NCBI RefSeq assembly: GCF_030272615.1
Contig: NC_081412.1
Coordinates: 544,135,370-544,199,369, forward strand
DNA length: 64,000 nt
Reading direction: 5' to 3'
Source of the DNA: Cryptomeria japonica
Taxonomy: Eukaryota > Streptophyta > Pinopsida > Cupressales > Cupressaceae
Shown here in pieces: positions 37,426-48,458 of the stretch. Position numbers and translations under genes: made by a program. The first letter of the stretch is position 1; the number at the start of each line of letters is the position of its first letter. The notes below the pieces were generated by a model that was given only the letters and a program-made list of their open reading frames with translations, did not search any database and was not told where the DNA came from.

Positions 37426-37765
37426 CAAGTCCACTTGAGATGAGAGTCTTCAGATCTACACCATGGTTTTTGATTTGTTGTTCTGTCATCTAGACTGATT
37501 CAGAATATGGTTGTCCCTGCCAGGCCACCAAATAGTCCATATATACTTTTTTCCTTATCCTCTTTGCAACTTTGGTGTCCAAAACTTTATGCAACTTTGG
37601 TGGTTCATGTTTGGGATTGTCATCATCAGCTACAACCTGAATGGTTTCTTCTCCTGCATCAACACTACATTTGTAAAGCATTAAGTCACATACATTAAAA
37701 ATGGGTGACAAACCAAGACCAGGTGGGAGTTGGAGTTCATAAGCATTTTGTCCATATTTTTTCAA
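37405..37765 (-). pseudogene. Chromovirus chromodomain end of the polyprotein
   Basis: The minus-strand frame reads KYGQNAYELQLPPGLGLSPI, a C-terminal integrase segment, then HKVLDTKVAKRIRKKVYMDY and LVAWQGQPYSES. The latter is a chromodomain-like fold that in chromoviruses targets integration to marked chromatin. A stop replaces the Trp expected before MTEQQI. The frame then runs on to ...GSKEEG, reaching into the LTR. Confidence 0.8.
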
Positions 37766-38056
37766 GATTTGATAGGGTTCAATCTTTCTCTACATAAGCT
37801 TTGTATATTTTCCTTTTCGAAGTCTTTCCTTCTTCAAGTGAACCCACACCAAGTCTCCCACATCAAACTAGACATCCCTCTTCTTCTTATCATCATGAGC
37901 CTTATATCTTTCTATAGATTGTTGAAGCTGATATTTAACTTGGTCATGTATCTCCTTTATGGTGGTGGCAAAGGTTTCTCCATCTTCACTAATGCCTTCT
38001 CCCTGAGGTAGTTCACTTAAATCCAACACACCCCTTGGGTGGATGCCATACACAAC

Positions 38057-38898
38057 CTAGGAAGGTGGCTTTCCAATGCTTCTATTTACTGTATCATTAT
38101 AAGAAAATTCTTCTTGAGATAGTATGCTATCACACTTCTCTCCATATTGCCTAGTCAAACATCTTAGCAGATTTCCCAATGATCTGTTTACAACTTTAGT
38201 TTGGGCATCCATTTGGGGATGGTAGGATAAGGAGAAAGCTAGATTTGTGCCAAGCTTCTTCCAAAGAGTCCTCCAGAAGTTTCCAATAAATTTCACATCC
38301 CTATCAGAGACTATGGTCAAAGGCAAACCATGTATTTGGACAATTTCTTTGAAAAATAAATCTCCAACATAAGAAGCATCACAGGTGGTTTTACATGGAA
38401 AGAAATGTGCCTTTTTACTAAACCTACCCACCACTACAAAAACACTATCATAACCTTTTCTTGTCCTAGGCAATCCTAAAATAAAATCCATACTTATACT
38501 TCCCATGGTCTTGAAGGAATGGGTAAAGGCTGGTATAAGCCTACATTGGTGAACTTCCCCTTTGCTTTTTGGCATATCACACATGTCTCGACAAATCTCT
38601 TGACATCTGTCTACAATTTGCACCAAAAGTAATGCCTCTTCACCAAGTCTAGTGTCTTGTTAAGGCCAAAATAGCCTGCCATTGCTCCACAGTGCTTCTC
38701 CCTGATTATGTTTAGTCTCATAGAGCATTTGGGTATGCACAACTGTGCACCCTTAAACAACAATCCATCTTGTATCATAAATTCAGAGAAATCAACGTGA
38801 AACCTCTCATCAAAAGATGCACATACCTTGTAGATCTCTCCAAAGTCTTCATCATCCTCATACATGGCCTTCAAGGAGTTTATTCCAACACTCTCCAA
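38057..38898 (-). pseudogene. Chromovirus integrase, two frames, catalytic Glu lost
   Basis: The zinc-binding region (REKHCGAMAGYFGLNKTLDL, then HYFWCKL) is at 38,611-38,898. The core, in another frame at 38,057-38,626, has ISMDFILGLPRTRKGYDSVF (first Asp) and LTIVSDRDVKFIGNFW (second Asp). The third acidic residue, expected in the QTE motif, reads QTKVVNRSL: Glu is Lys. Together with the frameshift this makes the enzyme inactive. Confidence 0.85.
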
Positions 38899-39040
38899 CT
38901 AGATCTGATTTGTGGTTAATACTCTTCTGCTCAAAGCATTTGCCACCTTATTCTTGACCCCTTTCTTATGCTTAAGAGTGAAAGTGAAGGCTTGTAGGGT
39001 CTCTACCCACTTCATATGCCTATGGTTCAACTTTTCTTGG

Positions 39041-40040
39041 CTATTTATGAAACTGAGGGCCTAATTTTTTGTGAAAACTATGAACTCCTTGTCTCCACTT
39101 TTTCAAGAATTGCACTAGAGAAAACATCTCTAGGTCATAGGATGAGTACCTCCTCTTTGCCTCATTTAATTTCTCACTGAAGAAGGCAATGGGCCTTCCT
39201 TTTTGACTAAGCGCTACCCCAATAGCCATGTGATTTTCATCACATTCCACTTGGGAGATTTTGTTGAAATTGGGTAGGGCAAGGACCGACTACTCTACAA
39301 CTTTCTTCTTCAATGTTTCAAAGGAGCTCTCTGCCTCTTTAGTCCAACAAAACCTACACTTTTGTCCTCCCTTTATGGTGTCAAGCATTGGAGCATAAAT
39401 TTGGCTAAATCCCCTTATAAATTTCCTATAGAATGTGGCTAAACCATGGAAGTTTCTAACATCATTCGTGGTTCTAGGTGTAGGCCAAGACAATATAGCA
39501 CTGACCTTTTATTGATCCATTTTCAACTCACCATATGAGATTACAAATCCCAAGTAAATGATCTCTTCTTGCATAAACAAACACTTTTCCAAATTGATCA
39601 TTAATTTCTCTTCATACAATCTCCTTAGGACCAGGTCTACATGTTTTAGGTGCTCTTCTCTAGCTTGACAGAAAAATTAGAATGTCATCTAGGTAGACTA
39701 TGACAAATTTTCCTATGAAATCTCTCAAAACTTCATTCATTAACCTCATAAAGGTAATTGGTTCACTAGATAAACCAAATGGCATGACCTTCCACTGATC
39801 TCTTGGCCTAATCCTAATCTGATGGAAACTAGTTTTCAAGTCAATTGTTGTAAAATATCTAGCATCCCACAAGCAATATAACAAGTCCTCAATCCTAGCC
39901 ATTGGAAATCTATACCTGATAGTAATTTTTTTGATATCCCTTGAGTCTGTGCGAAGTCTCCAAGTGCCTTCCTTTTTGGGTGCCATGACTACAAGGACTA
40001 CACATGGGCTCAAACTTTTGCCAATCAGTCCGGACTTCAA
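39041..40040 (-). pseudogene. Chromovirus reverse transcriptase and RNase H, frameshifted
   Basis: The reverse transcriptase reads SLSPCVVLVVMAPKKEGTWR, TTIDLKTSFHQIRIR, then YLDDILIF at the active site. Close to 39,665 the frame shifts and continues REEHLKHVDLVLRRLY and GFVISYGELKMDQ. The connection and RNase H follow: SWPTPRTTNDVRNFHGLATF, FCWTKEAESSFETLK, and DENHMAIGVALSQKGRPIAF with FSEKLNEAKRRYSSYDLEM. Order and motifs are standard for gypsy pol. Confidence 0.88.
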
Positions 40041-40073
40041 CAGTTCTTCAATCTATTTTGTCATCTCAACATT

Positions 40074-41978
40074 CTAATCCGGGGTGAGCTTGTATACTTC
40101 TTTGTTAGGCAGGGTGGGTCCAGGTATTAGGTTTGTGCAATTATTTATATCCCTCATAGGAGGTAGTGTCCTTGGCATGCCATCAGAGATGACACCTTTG
40201 TACTTGTTTAGTAATTGCTGCACTGTAGGGTCAACCAACCTCAATCTTACTCCTTTCTTGTCTTCAAACTTCTCCACCATTGTCACTTTGGGACTAGGAA
40301 TAAGGGCATAACAAACAATGGCTTCATCTCGTATCTTCTTCGTGAATTGCTTTCCTCCTACCACCAACACCTTGGCCTCCTTTGCTTTTGTTTCCCCCTC
40401 ACTCTCCATCAAAGGTAACAACTCTATCACCTTAGCATCTTCGATGATTGAATATGTGTTCCTAGCACCATCATGTTGTGCCTTCAAAAAAAATTGCCGT
40501 GGTCTCCCAAATAGGAGATGGAAAGCATCCATCTTTGCAATGTCAAACAACAATCTATCCTTATAGGCTCCAATTTGGAATTCTACCCAGGCCTGCTCTT
40601 CCACAATAGCTTCATGACCTTGGGTGAGCCATGAGACCTTGTAGGGGCAAGGGTAAGGTAGTCTTCTCAATTTTATCTTCTCCACCATTTCTAGAGACAC
40701 AAAGTTTTTGGTTGATCCGGAATCTATTAGAACCTTACATACCTTTCCACCGGCTTTGCAAGTGGTCTTGAATAGAGACTTTCTGTATGGGGGTTCTTTA
40801 TCAGCCATCTTCATGGTAGTTACTACTCTTCTAATCATCAGAGCTTCACCTCTTTTAGGGTAACCATAGCTATTAGGGGTATTGACACTCTGGTATGTAT
40901 TTGCATTTGCCACACTTTGGCAGTCAGATTCCTGGACCAAGTTACTTCTTATTTCCCCCATGGAACTAGTAGGCTTGTCAGGACACCTATTGGCCATGTG
41001 CCCCTCTTGATTGTAGTTATAGAATCCGATTGGACCTCTACCTTGAGATCTTCCCCTAAATGGTGGTCTTCTTCCTTTGAAGTTACCCCTCTGATTGTAT
41101 CCTCCATCGTTATTGTGACTACTTTCTCCTTTAGTGCCTTCTTGATTTGTTTCATCTTGATTTTCAAAATCGTTTCCCTTACCTCTGAAAAAATTTCTCC
41201 CCCCTCTCTTTTGTCTTCCTCTTCCTTTATTGTTCTTATCTTGTCTCCTTTTGATCTTCTCTTCCACCTTAATGGCAAGTTGATGGCATCTACCAACTAT
41301 ATCCAGGCTAAGGAGGTTTAGTTCTTCTTGGATGTTGTACCTTAATCCATTTAGGTACCGAGCAACTTTTTCACTCTCCTCCTCCTTTGTCTTAATCTTC
41401 ATACATAGCCTTTGGAACTCCTTAGTGTAAGAGTTCAAATCCATCTCCTTCTTCTTGATATTTTGCCTCCTCTTGTGGAGTTGAACTTCATAATCCTTGG
41501 GTACATAAGCCTCCTTTACTAAGGCAACCATCTTTTTCCAAGAAACAATCTTTGGTTTGTTGTCCTTTTATCTCTCTTCCTGGACAAAGTTCCACCAAGT
41601 TAGGGCGGCTCTCTTCAACTTGGATTTAGCAATCTTCACCTTCTGGCGCCCTGGAATGTCTTCACATTCAAAGAAACTAGATAGGGAGTCTATCCAATCC
41701 ACCACTACATCTGGTTCCATATTCCTAGTTAAAGTTGGCAAATCAATCTTCTGCTCCATGGTTATTCTCTCTATGGACTTGAGGGCAGTAAGGAAGTGCC
41801 TCTGGTCAGGAGGAATCACCTCTTCCTATGGCATAGGGATCTCATCTTCATCCCCTTCTTCACTACTACCAGTGCCTCCATCTTCCTTCCCATCTACTCT
41901 ACCCCTCAACCTCTCTATCTCCTTTTGCATGGCCATGTAAGCATTGGTATACTCTCTCACAATCTTTGCCAATTTCAT
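40074..41978 (-). pseudogene. Chromovirus gag and aspartic protease
   Basis: One frame runs from MKLAKIVREYTNAYMAMQ (ATG at 41,976-41,978) with stops at about 41,820 and 41,567. Gag motifs include FFECEDIPGRQKVKIAKSKL, ALTWWNFV and VARYLNGLRYNIQEEL. A basic RGG-rich stretch precedes a damaged zinc knuckle, FYNYNQEGHMANRCP, in which the first two cysteines are Phe and Tyr. The protease active site is VLIDSGSTKNFVS (D-S-G). The same frame passes into reverse transcriptase after a stop near 40,074. Confidence 0.88.
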
Positions 41979-42057
41979 GTTGGTGATTGGTCCCTAGGGA
42001 CTTCTTCCTCTCCCTCTACCATTTTCTCAAAATCACTATCTTTTTACCAAAGTCGTT

Positions 42058-42075
42058 ACTAGCTCTGATAGTACT
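42058..42075 (-). promoter_or_regulatory. Primer-binding site of the chromovirus
   Basis: Immediately inside the LTR the minus strand reads AGTACTATCAGAGC. Ten of twelve bases fit the TGGTATCAGAGC site used with initiator Met tRNA by many plant LTR elements. Confidence 0.7.
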
Positions 42076-43594
42076 TGATGCAGAGCTCTCCTTGTATCTT
42101 GTCAAAAACTTTAGGATGTATTACACTGATCCCTCAACACACCAATAAGATCCTACAAATCAAGGCTCTACAATCTTAGTTCCAACTTCTCATTTCACTC
42201 CAAGGTTCATACTACTCAGATTGGGTAACTTGCTCTATTATGCATCATGAATCCTCCTAAGGTTCCTGACCTTCACAACACCTATTTTAGATCATACAAC
42301 ACTCACATGGACCAGACCAAACACTAGTTTCAAGGATTTAATCCAATTCCCTATGACACCTTCACAATTAGGCTTATTTGCTTGTAGCCCTTTGAGACGG
42401 GTAATGGGACCTTAAGTCCAAAATTTTCCAAACACCCTAGAAAAAAATCATAGATTTAGATACCCTTTATGTTCTTACACAATTCCCCAAAAGGATAAGG
42501 TAAGATCTAACAAGGAAAGGTCTGAACCCGGTGATGACCAACTATCTTAAAGGGCTAATTAGGCCTCCATTTATGAAGCAACTATATCAGAATGGACACA
42601 CCTTACAACCAAAACCCCATGAGAATGTGGGGAACCATAAACCATTATATGGTCTAGGGTTACATGCTTGGAATCATCGCCAATTGTCTTCTAGGGTAAT
42701 TATTGCAGTCTAAGGGCTGGGTAGCCACATAGAGATGTCTACCTAGGGACTAATCATACACACATCTCCCTTGCTCCTCCTGGAAAATTATTTTGGAATC
42801 ATATAATAAATAGGCCACACTTTCATCCTACCCACTTCCATGAGTTTTATATGAACATGTTGCAAGTTATGGCCATGGAAAAGAAAAACCCTAGGCAAAA
42901 CCCTAGTTTTTCGGGTACCTACAACAAAACATGGATATCTAGAGAAAAACAAACAATCAAGACCTCAAATCAAGACCAAACCATTGATAACTCACTACAC
43001 TAAAAAAATCACAACATTGGGGATTGGTCACAATCCGTACAACTCCGTACCCCATGCCAAAACCTCACAGTTTGCAGGAAAAACTCAAAATTTCTTATTG
43101 TTTGCAATCATAAAGTCTTTCTCCATACAGTCTTTCCTTGGGAATTATGTCCACAAGGTGTTTATACCCCTCTAAAACTTCTCTCAATTGAAAAAAAGAA
43201 GTTAGAGCTGTTGGAGGAGTTAAACCAACAAGAATTAAAAAAGTTGCACAAAAGTTGCTCATGACAACTTTTGACAAAGTTGTAAAAAATGTCATTTCTT
43301 GCACCTGAATGACTTGGGTCAAGACTAACACCTCTAAAAACCCTAGAAGCACATAAAACAACTAAAACCATTAGGATAAACCTAGCCTAAGCATTCTTAG
43401 TCCCCTTTTGCCCAAAAGTCCTAATTGGCTTATCAAGATGCCAAAATAGGAGTTTGGCTCACAAGATGGGGTCCTTTATTACAAACACAAAATGCATGAT
43501 TGAAACACAAGGAAAAAATCCTAAGACATTTTTAAGGTCTTATCCTTCCTCCTCTGAGCCTGAATGATCATGTTGAAGGGTTTCCCCTGCACCA
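42076..43594 (-). repeat. Chromovirus LTR (5' LTR in element sense)
   Basis: 1,519 bp, TGATGCAGAGC...CCCCTGCACCA on the + strand. Partner of 35,897-37,403. Flanked by CATTC at 43,595-43,599. Confidence 0.92.
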
Positions 43595-43599
43595 CATTC

Positions 43600-44351
43600 C
43601 TTTTGACGACCCTGATTATAAGCCTATGGAAGTAGGGGAGATGATGGTCACCCCTGGGACATTTAGCAGTAAGAATCCTCCTAGATGGGCAGCCAGCAAA
43701 TGTAAATCTCCTAGCAAACTGATTTCTAAGGCTAAGCCTCTTTCTAAAAAGAAGAAGCTTGTGGCTAAGGACTATGGTCTTAAGAATTCGGATCAAGAAA
43801 TTAAACTGGGCATTCCAATCAATGTCTTGAAGGAAAAGTAGGGGACCATGGCTAAAGAAGAGAGCAGTGGGATATGGAGGACTAGTAATCTGATGAACCT
43901 AGTGATGGAAGCAACCAGAAGCCAAGAGAGATATTGTAAGTGGGTGGAGATAGAAATTCATACCCTCAAAGTGGGGTTTAAGGAGATTATTGATATCTTC
44001 ATAGCCTCCCTTGAGCCTTGCAAATATGAGAAACTCATGATTATGACCCAGAAGCTCTCCTAGGATATCGAGGTGATGAAATGCAACCACGAACAAAGAA
44101 TTGAAAAGGTGGAACAGTCTATGGCGGAGAAAAAGAAAAACATCAAGAACCTGGTCTACATAAGCAAAGAAGCCATGAACAATAGTATAGAGGGGCTCGA
44201 AAAGATCAATGCCATGGTTGCAAAATATACATCCCTTCATAGTGAACCTAAGAAAGATCTTGGAGGTGAAGACATGGCTGCTAGAGACAACAAAACCAAT
44301 AGCCCTAGTTCCAAGATCAAAACTAGGAGCAACAATAAGGACACCTCCTGA
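43600..44351 (+). pseudogene. LINE A ORF3, second part (after chromovirus insertion)
   Basis: It continues exactly where the first part stopped, matching copy B on both sides of the insertion (FDDPDYK... in both). It reads SKNPPRWAASKCKSPSKL, a Lys-rich stretch, then a coiled-coil region (EIIDIFIASLEPCKYEKLMI, MKCNHEQRIEKVEQSMAEKK, ISKEAMNNSIEGLEKINAMV) and a basic tail (KIKTRSNN). It stops at 44,351. With the first part the frame is about 1,459 bp. Confidence 0.78.
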
Positions 44352-44554
44352 TTCATTATGGAGGAGCTGGAGGAAATCAACAAGATTTCCATCTAGAAGA
44401 ACAAGGAGCTGGTGCACTCTCTTAATTGAGTGCTTTTGTTTTGTTTTGTTTTGTTGTCTATGCCTCTTGTTCTTTTGTGACTGTTCTAGGGTGCTCCGTT
44501 GTTTTGTTGTTGGTTTATGTCTGTTTGGCTATGGTCGACTTTTGTAAAACTTTT

Positions 44555-44596
44555 GGTTTCATGTCCATGTAAAACTCATTTATCTTTATCAAAAAC
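44555..44596 (+). other. Conserved 3' terminus of LINE A (hairpin plus tail)
   Basis: GGTTTCATGTCCATGTAAAA can fold as a short stem (GGTTT against AAACT, with one G:U). After CATTTAT it ends CTTTATCAAAAAC. The same arrangement closes copies D and E. A role as the site where the reverse transcriptase recognises its RNA is inference. Confidence 0.65.
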
Positions 44597-46619
44597 ATTA
44601 CAAATATAATAGGCCCTTTAGAAAATATATTTTTAAAAAAATATTCTCAATGCTTTTCTATGTATTCCAATCCAAAGTGTTAAAATATTGCACATGCAAA
44701 GTAATATCTAGCAAATGACATTGATATTGAATTATTCCTCCAAATAGATGAAGACCCACAGCTCAAATAATGTTATAAAGAAAATTTATATTTTAAGAAT
44801 TTACAAGTTTACTTCCAATCTTTTAATATTGAATGCAAATAAAATGAGCATGTAGATGAAGACCCAAGATTGAAACTATGCTACAAAGAAAGTTTCTAGT
44901 TCATGAATTTACGAGCTTATTTCCAAGATTTTTATATTGAAGATAAAGGTAATGAATCTTTAATGCTAAATAAGGGAGAAAAAATAATTTTATCTAACCA
45001 TATGAAAAATTTATATTTGCCTTCAATAGTTGCAAGAATAATTTGAATATAAAAGGGACTCTTCTATAGCTTTTCTTTTGTAACAACTCTAATCCATCAT
45101 TAGCTTTTGGTTGAATACAATGTAACAATGAAGTGGAATTATATACAACAATATCATTCCAATTTGACCATTAAAGGTGGTAGATTATTATTTTTAAATA
45201 TTCGTAACCATTTTTAAAAAGTATCTAGCAAGAGTAATGCATATAGGAAGCTAGAAATATATATAGTTCACAAATTGGATCTTGATAACTAATGAAAAAT
45301 AATGTTTCCCTAAGTACAAAGTTTTATTTTTGGTCTAGTGGGTAATTTTTTCCATGTACTCGAAAGGGGAACTCCTAGCCCAAAGAGGATACCCAAACTT
45401 AACAAGAAATGTTCTCATATTTTATATTGCTCCACTCTTAAGGAATCCATTAAGGACTAGGGTCCATTTGAAAAATGAGAAATTTATTTTTATGATGTGA
45501 TATATTTGAATAAAAAATTAAAAAAAATATTGATGAAACCAATCACATACTAATGTATCCTCTTCCAAATTTTGAGGAAAGAGCATACTGTCAACTGAAA
45601 AATGAAAATTAAGAAAAATTGGATTGTTTGAAATAGAATACCCTTAATCAAGTTCATTTAGTTATGGTACAATATCATATATCGAGAGCATTAGTAGTAA
45701 TCTTTGATAACCCTTTTTGGTTGAGTATTTTAAGGGGAATGGGCTTCTCAATTATTTGTTTATAACTAGATAAGTATTTACATCTTTCAATTACATTTGA
45801 ACATGTTTATATATTTTGAGACAAAAAGAAAACCATTGTGACATATTTCAAGGATAAAAATTCAATGCATTCTATTGTAAGATTGATTAAAATAATTCTT
45901 AACTAGGAGGATATATTGTCCTCCTTGGTGCACCCATTCAATATTTTCCATGGATGCTAGAGTAAGATTACCTAGAATAAACCTTCTACCAACTAGTTTG
46001 TTTAGGTCCAACTACTTATTTTTCTATATTTTTAATCCTTGTAGCTTTGCATTTAGTAATGATTTTACAAAAGGTATTAAGTAAAGTAATAGGACACCAT
46101 CTAGAGATAGAGTCTCCATTCTCTCCTTCAAAAGCAATTTGTTTAGGTCTTTATTAAAATCAAGGTCCTAAAGAAGCTTGCTTCAAAGATTTTAATATAA
46201 TAGGTAAAAATATTCTTTAATATATTCCTATATTGTTTTGATGGAACTAAAAGGAAAGACCATCAACCCTATGGATTTTGTTAGAGTTCATTGAACACAT
46301 AGCTTGTTCTAAGCCCTTCATAGTTAGATCACAATATAAAAATTCATTACATTTACTATCCACTCTCTTGGGAATATGATATTCAATAACATATTCTTGT
46401 ATTAACTATGTGTCTTTCTAATGGGAAAATTTTATAAGAAGTCTCTCATAATAATTTTGAAATAAGACTTTAATCTCTTCTAGACTCATATGAACATAAA
46501 TTATATTATCTTGAATTGCATCAATATGAAATTTGTTAAATATTTCTAATTTAGAAAATTAAATAAGTATTTGCAACCTTGGTTAGTTTTATGTGACTTT
46601 TTCCCTTAGAGAAGATATA
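44597..46619. other. AT-rich intergenic DNA, no gene seen
   Basis: No supported gene or terminal repeat on either strand. Confidence 0.45.
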
Positions 46620-47262
46620 GTTTTTGATTAAGATAAATGGGTTTTATAGGGACTCGAAACCCAAATCTTGCACAAAATAAAGCATAGAAAAGAGAGACTA
46701 ACCAACCACTAACTAGCTACAAAAACAAGGGAACACCCTATAATAGAAAACCATAAAAAACAAACCTAATACAAGACACAATAGCAAAACACTAAGAAAG
46801 AGCTCTCATAAGCTCAACATTTTTTTGGATAGCTTTATCATTAATCTGCTAAAGTTTTTCCATAATAAACCTTGAGATACTAGTCACCTGATGTTTTCTC
46901 CTATTCCTAGTACATGGTCTCGTGGACACGTGCACTTCCTTGTTCATCCTAGTCAAGTTGGTATCTAGGGATGTTTCTGCTCTAGCCATCTGCTCCTTCT
47001 GCAAGGCAATTTCCTCATTGACTCTCTTAAGGCCCTCGACGCTATTGTGCATGGCTTCCTTACTAACCTCCACCAAACCCTTTAGTTTTCTCTTCAATTT
47101 TTGAATCTCTTTCTCCATCATCTCAATTTTCACCTCATGATCAGTATTCATAATCTTAATGTCTTTCACAATTTGCTAGGAAAGCTTTAGGAGTTCCTCA
47201 GTCTTATTTGGCGTAGGAATCTTAGTGAAGGTGGCTATGAGATATTTAATCTCCTATATAAG
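46620..47262 (-). mobile_element. LINE fragment E: ORF3 end and 3' terminus
   Basis: This minus-strand fragment holds a coiled-coil ORF3 C-terminus (46,849-47,250): IATFTKIPTPNKTEELLKLS, then EVSKEAMHNSVEGLKRVNEE and TRPCTRNRRK. It aligns segment by segment with ORF3 of A and B. The T/G-rich 3' untranslated region ends in the hairpin GGGTTTCGAGTCCC...AAACCC and then CATTTATCTTAATCAAAAAC at 46,620. The 5' side is truncated. It is clearly diverged from A and D. Confidence 0.8.
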
Positions 47263-48440
47263 AATATTTTGATTTCCCCAAAGAACCATCAGAAACACTT
47301 TTCCTAATACATCAGCGATTTCCCCAAAAGAAAATCAACATCCTTTTCATTATCTTTGATATAGTTATTAAATAACCTTATATAATTAAAAGGAGATAAA
47401 ACTAAATTATATTATGATCCTTTGGTTAAAGAATATATTATATATAATATTAATCAATACCTTTTTACAAAGTGAGGAATATTTAAGAGTAAAGTCTTGT
47501 AAAATGGCTTGGAAAACATTGAGCTTGAAAGATTATATAAACCATTTATTTTAGACTTGGAATGGGACATAAAGATTACTCGCAAAAGAAGAAGAAGGTG
47601 GTTTGGTGATTTATGGATATTGGAGAAGGGGGCACACAGAGTGTGTCCAACCTGGGGTGTAGAGTGTGCACTTGGGACCCTCTTGGCCAAGCCTTGGGTA
47701 GTGACACGTGTTAAGCATTGTTCCTCTGAAACTAGCACTTGTGTAGATAAACATAGTGTGCTTTGTTCCTCCTAGATGTGTCATAGCAATGAAGGCCATG
47801 ACCACTAAAGTCTTCTTAGATTTAAAATTACTTTTCCAAGTGTTGAAGATTAAGATAAGTATTGGAAACCTTGATCCTATAAGACATTGAGAAGGTTTTA
47901 TATATGATTTGATAATAATATGGTTGAATTATATGGCTATGTTATTCAGTTTATTGCAAACTAACAATTGACTTTATAATTCTTATCAAATTATTACATA
48001 TTCTAGTTACATTGTCTATTCACATCTAATTTAATCTTATCACATCTTATAATTGATCCTAACCTTATTATATAATCTATTAATTCCGTTGTAATTAAGT
48101 CTTGGAGAAAGGTGTCATTGCATTTGGTATTAGATCCTAATGATTGAACCCTTTTTATTTTCTACCACTTTCAAATTACATCATGTTGTATGTCTATGTA
48201 GTATCAAATTATGAATTACAATGTCTACGATTTGTACTTCATACCTTTTTATAATATCTTATAATATGTACAAACCTCAAATTAATCATAAGCTTGAAAC
48301 TTTTCTTCTAGTATCCTCAAATTAACAAAAAATATATATCATTTATAATATTTGAATTGATTATCCATATTTTAAAAAAGAAAAATAAATAGTTCATACA
48401 ATTTTTTTTCTTACCTTTTCGTTTAACATGATTATGCTAA
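47263..48440. other. Intergenic DNA, no gene seen
   Basis: AT-rich with a more balanced 47,560-47,790 patch that holds frames on both strands without any motif. Possibly an old LTR remnant; not supported. Confidence 0.4.
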
Positions 48441-48458
48441 TATTATTGCAAACCCATA

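Larger units (their letters stand above)
35897..43594 (-). mobile_element. Ty3/gypsy chromovirus-type LTR retrotransposon, minus strand
   Basis: A complete but inactive 7,698-bp element. It has LTRs of 1,507 and 1,519 bp starting TGATG and ending CACCA, and the 5-bp target duplication CATTC (35,892-35,896 and 43,595-43,599). The gene order on the minus strand is gag, protease, reverse transcriptase, RNase H, integrase, chromodomain. The primer-binding site resembles that of initiator Met tRNA. The LTRs differ by many substitutions and small indels, so the insertion is old. It splits ORF3 of LINE A. Confidence 0.93.
28980..44596 (+). mobile_element. LINE copy A with ORF1, ORF2 and ORF3, carrying two nested insertions
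   Basis: Reading through two later insertions (30,029-31,169 and 35,897-43,594, each counted with one target-duplication copy) gives one element of about 6.8 kb. It holds the ORF1 C-terminal part, complete but decayed ORF2, a 228-bp spacer with tandem repeats, ORF3, and a 3' untranslated region ending TTTATCTTTATCAAAAAC at 44,596. The flanks of each insertion rejoin at the protein level, which shows they were one piece. Its 5' end is truncated or decayed near 28,980. No target duplication for the LINE itself was found. Confidence 0.8.

Noticed and set aside
47509-47775. Balanced-composition frame of 88 codons with overlapping antisense frames
   Set aside because: No recognisable motif. Looks like a remnant of non-coding repeat DNA.
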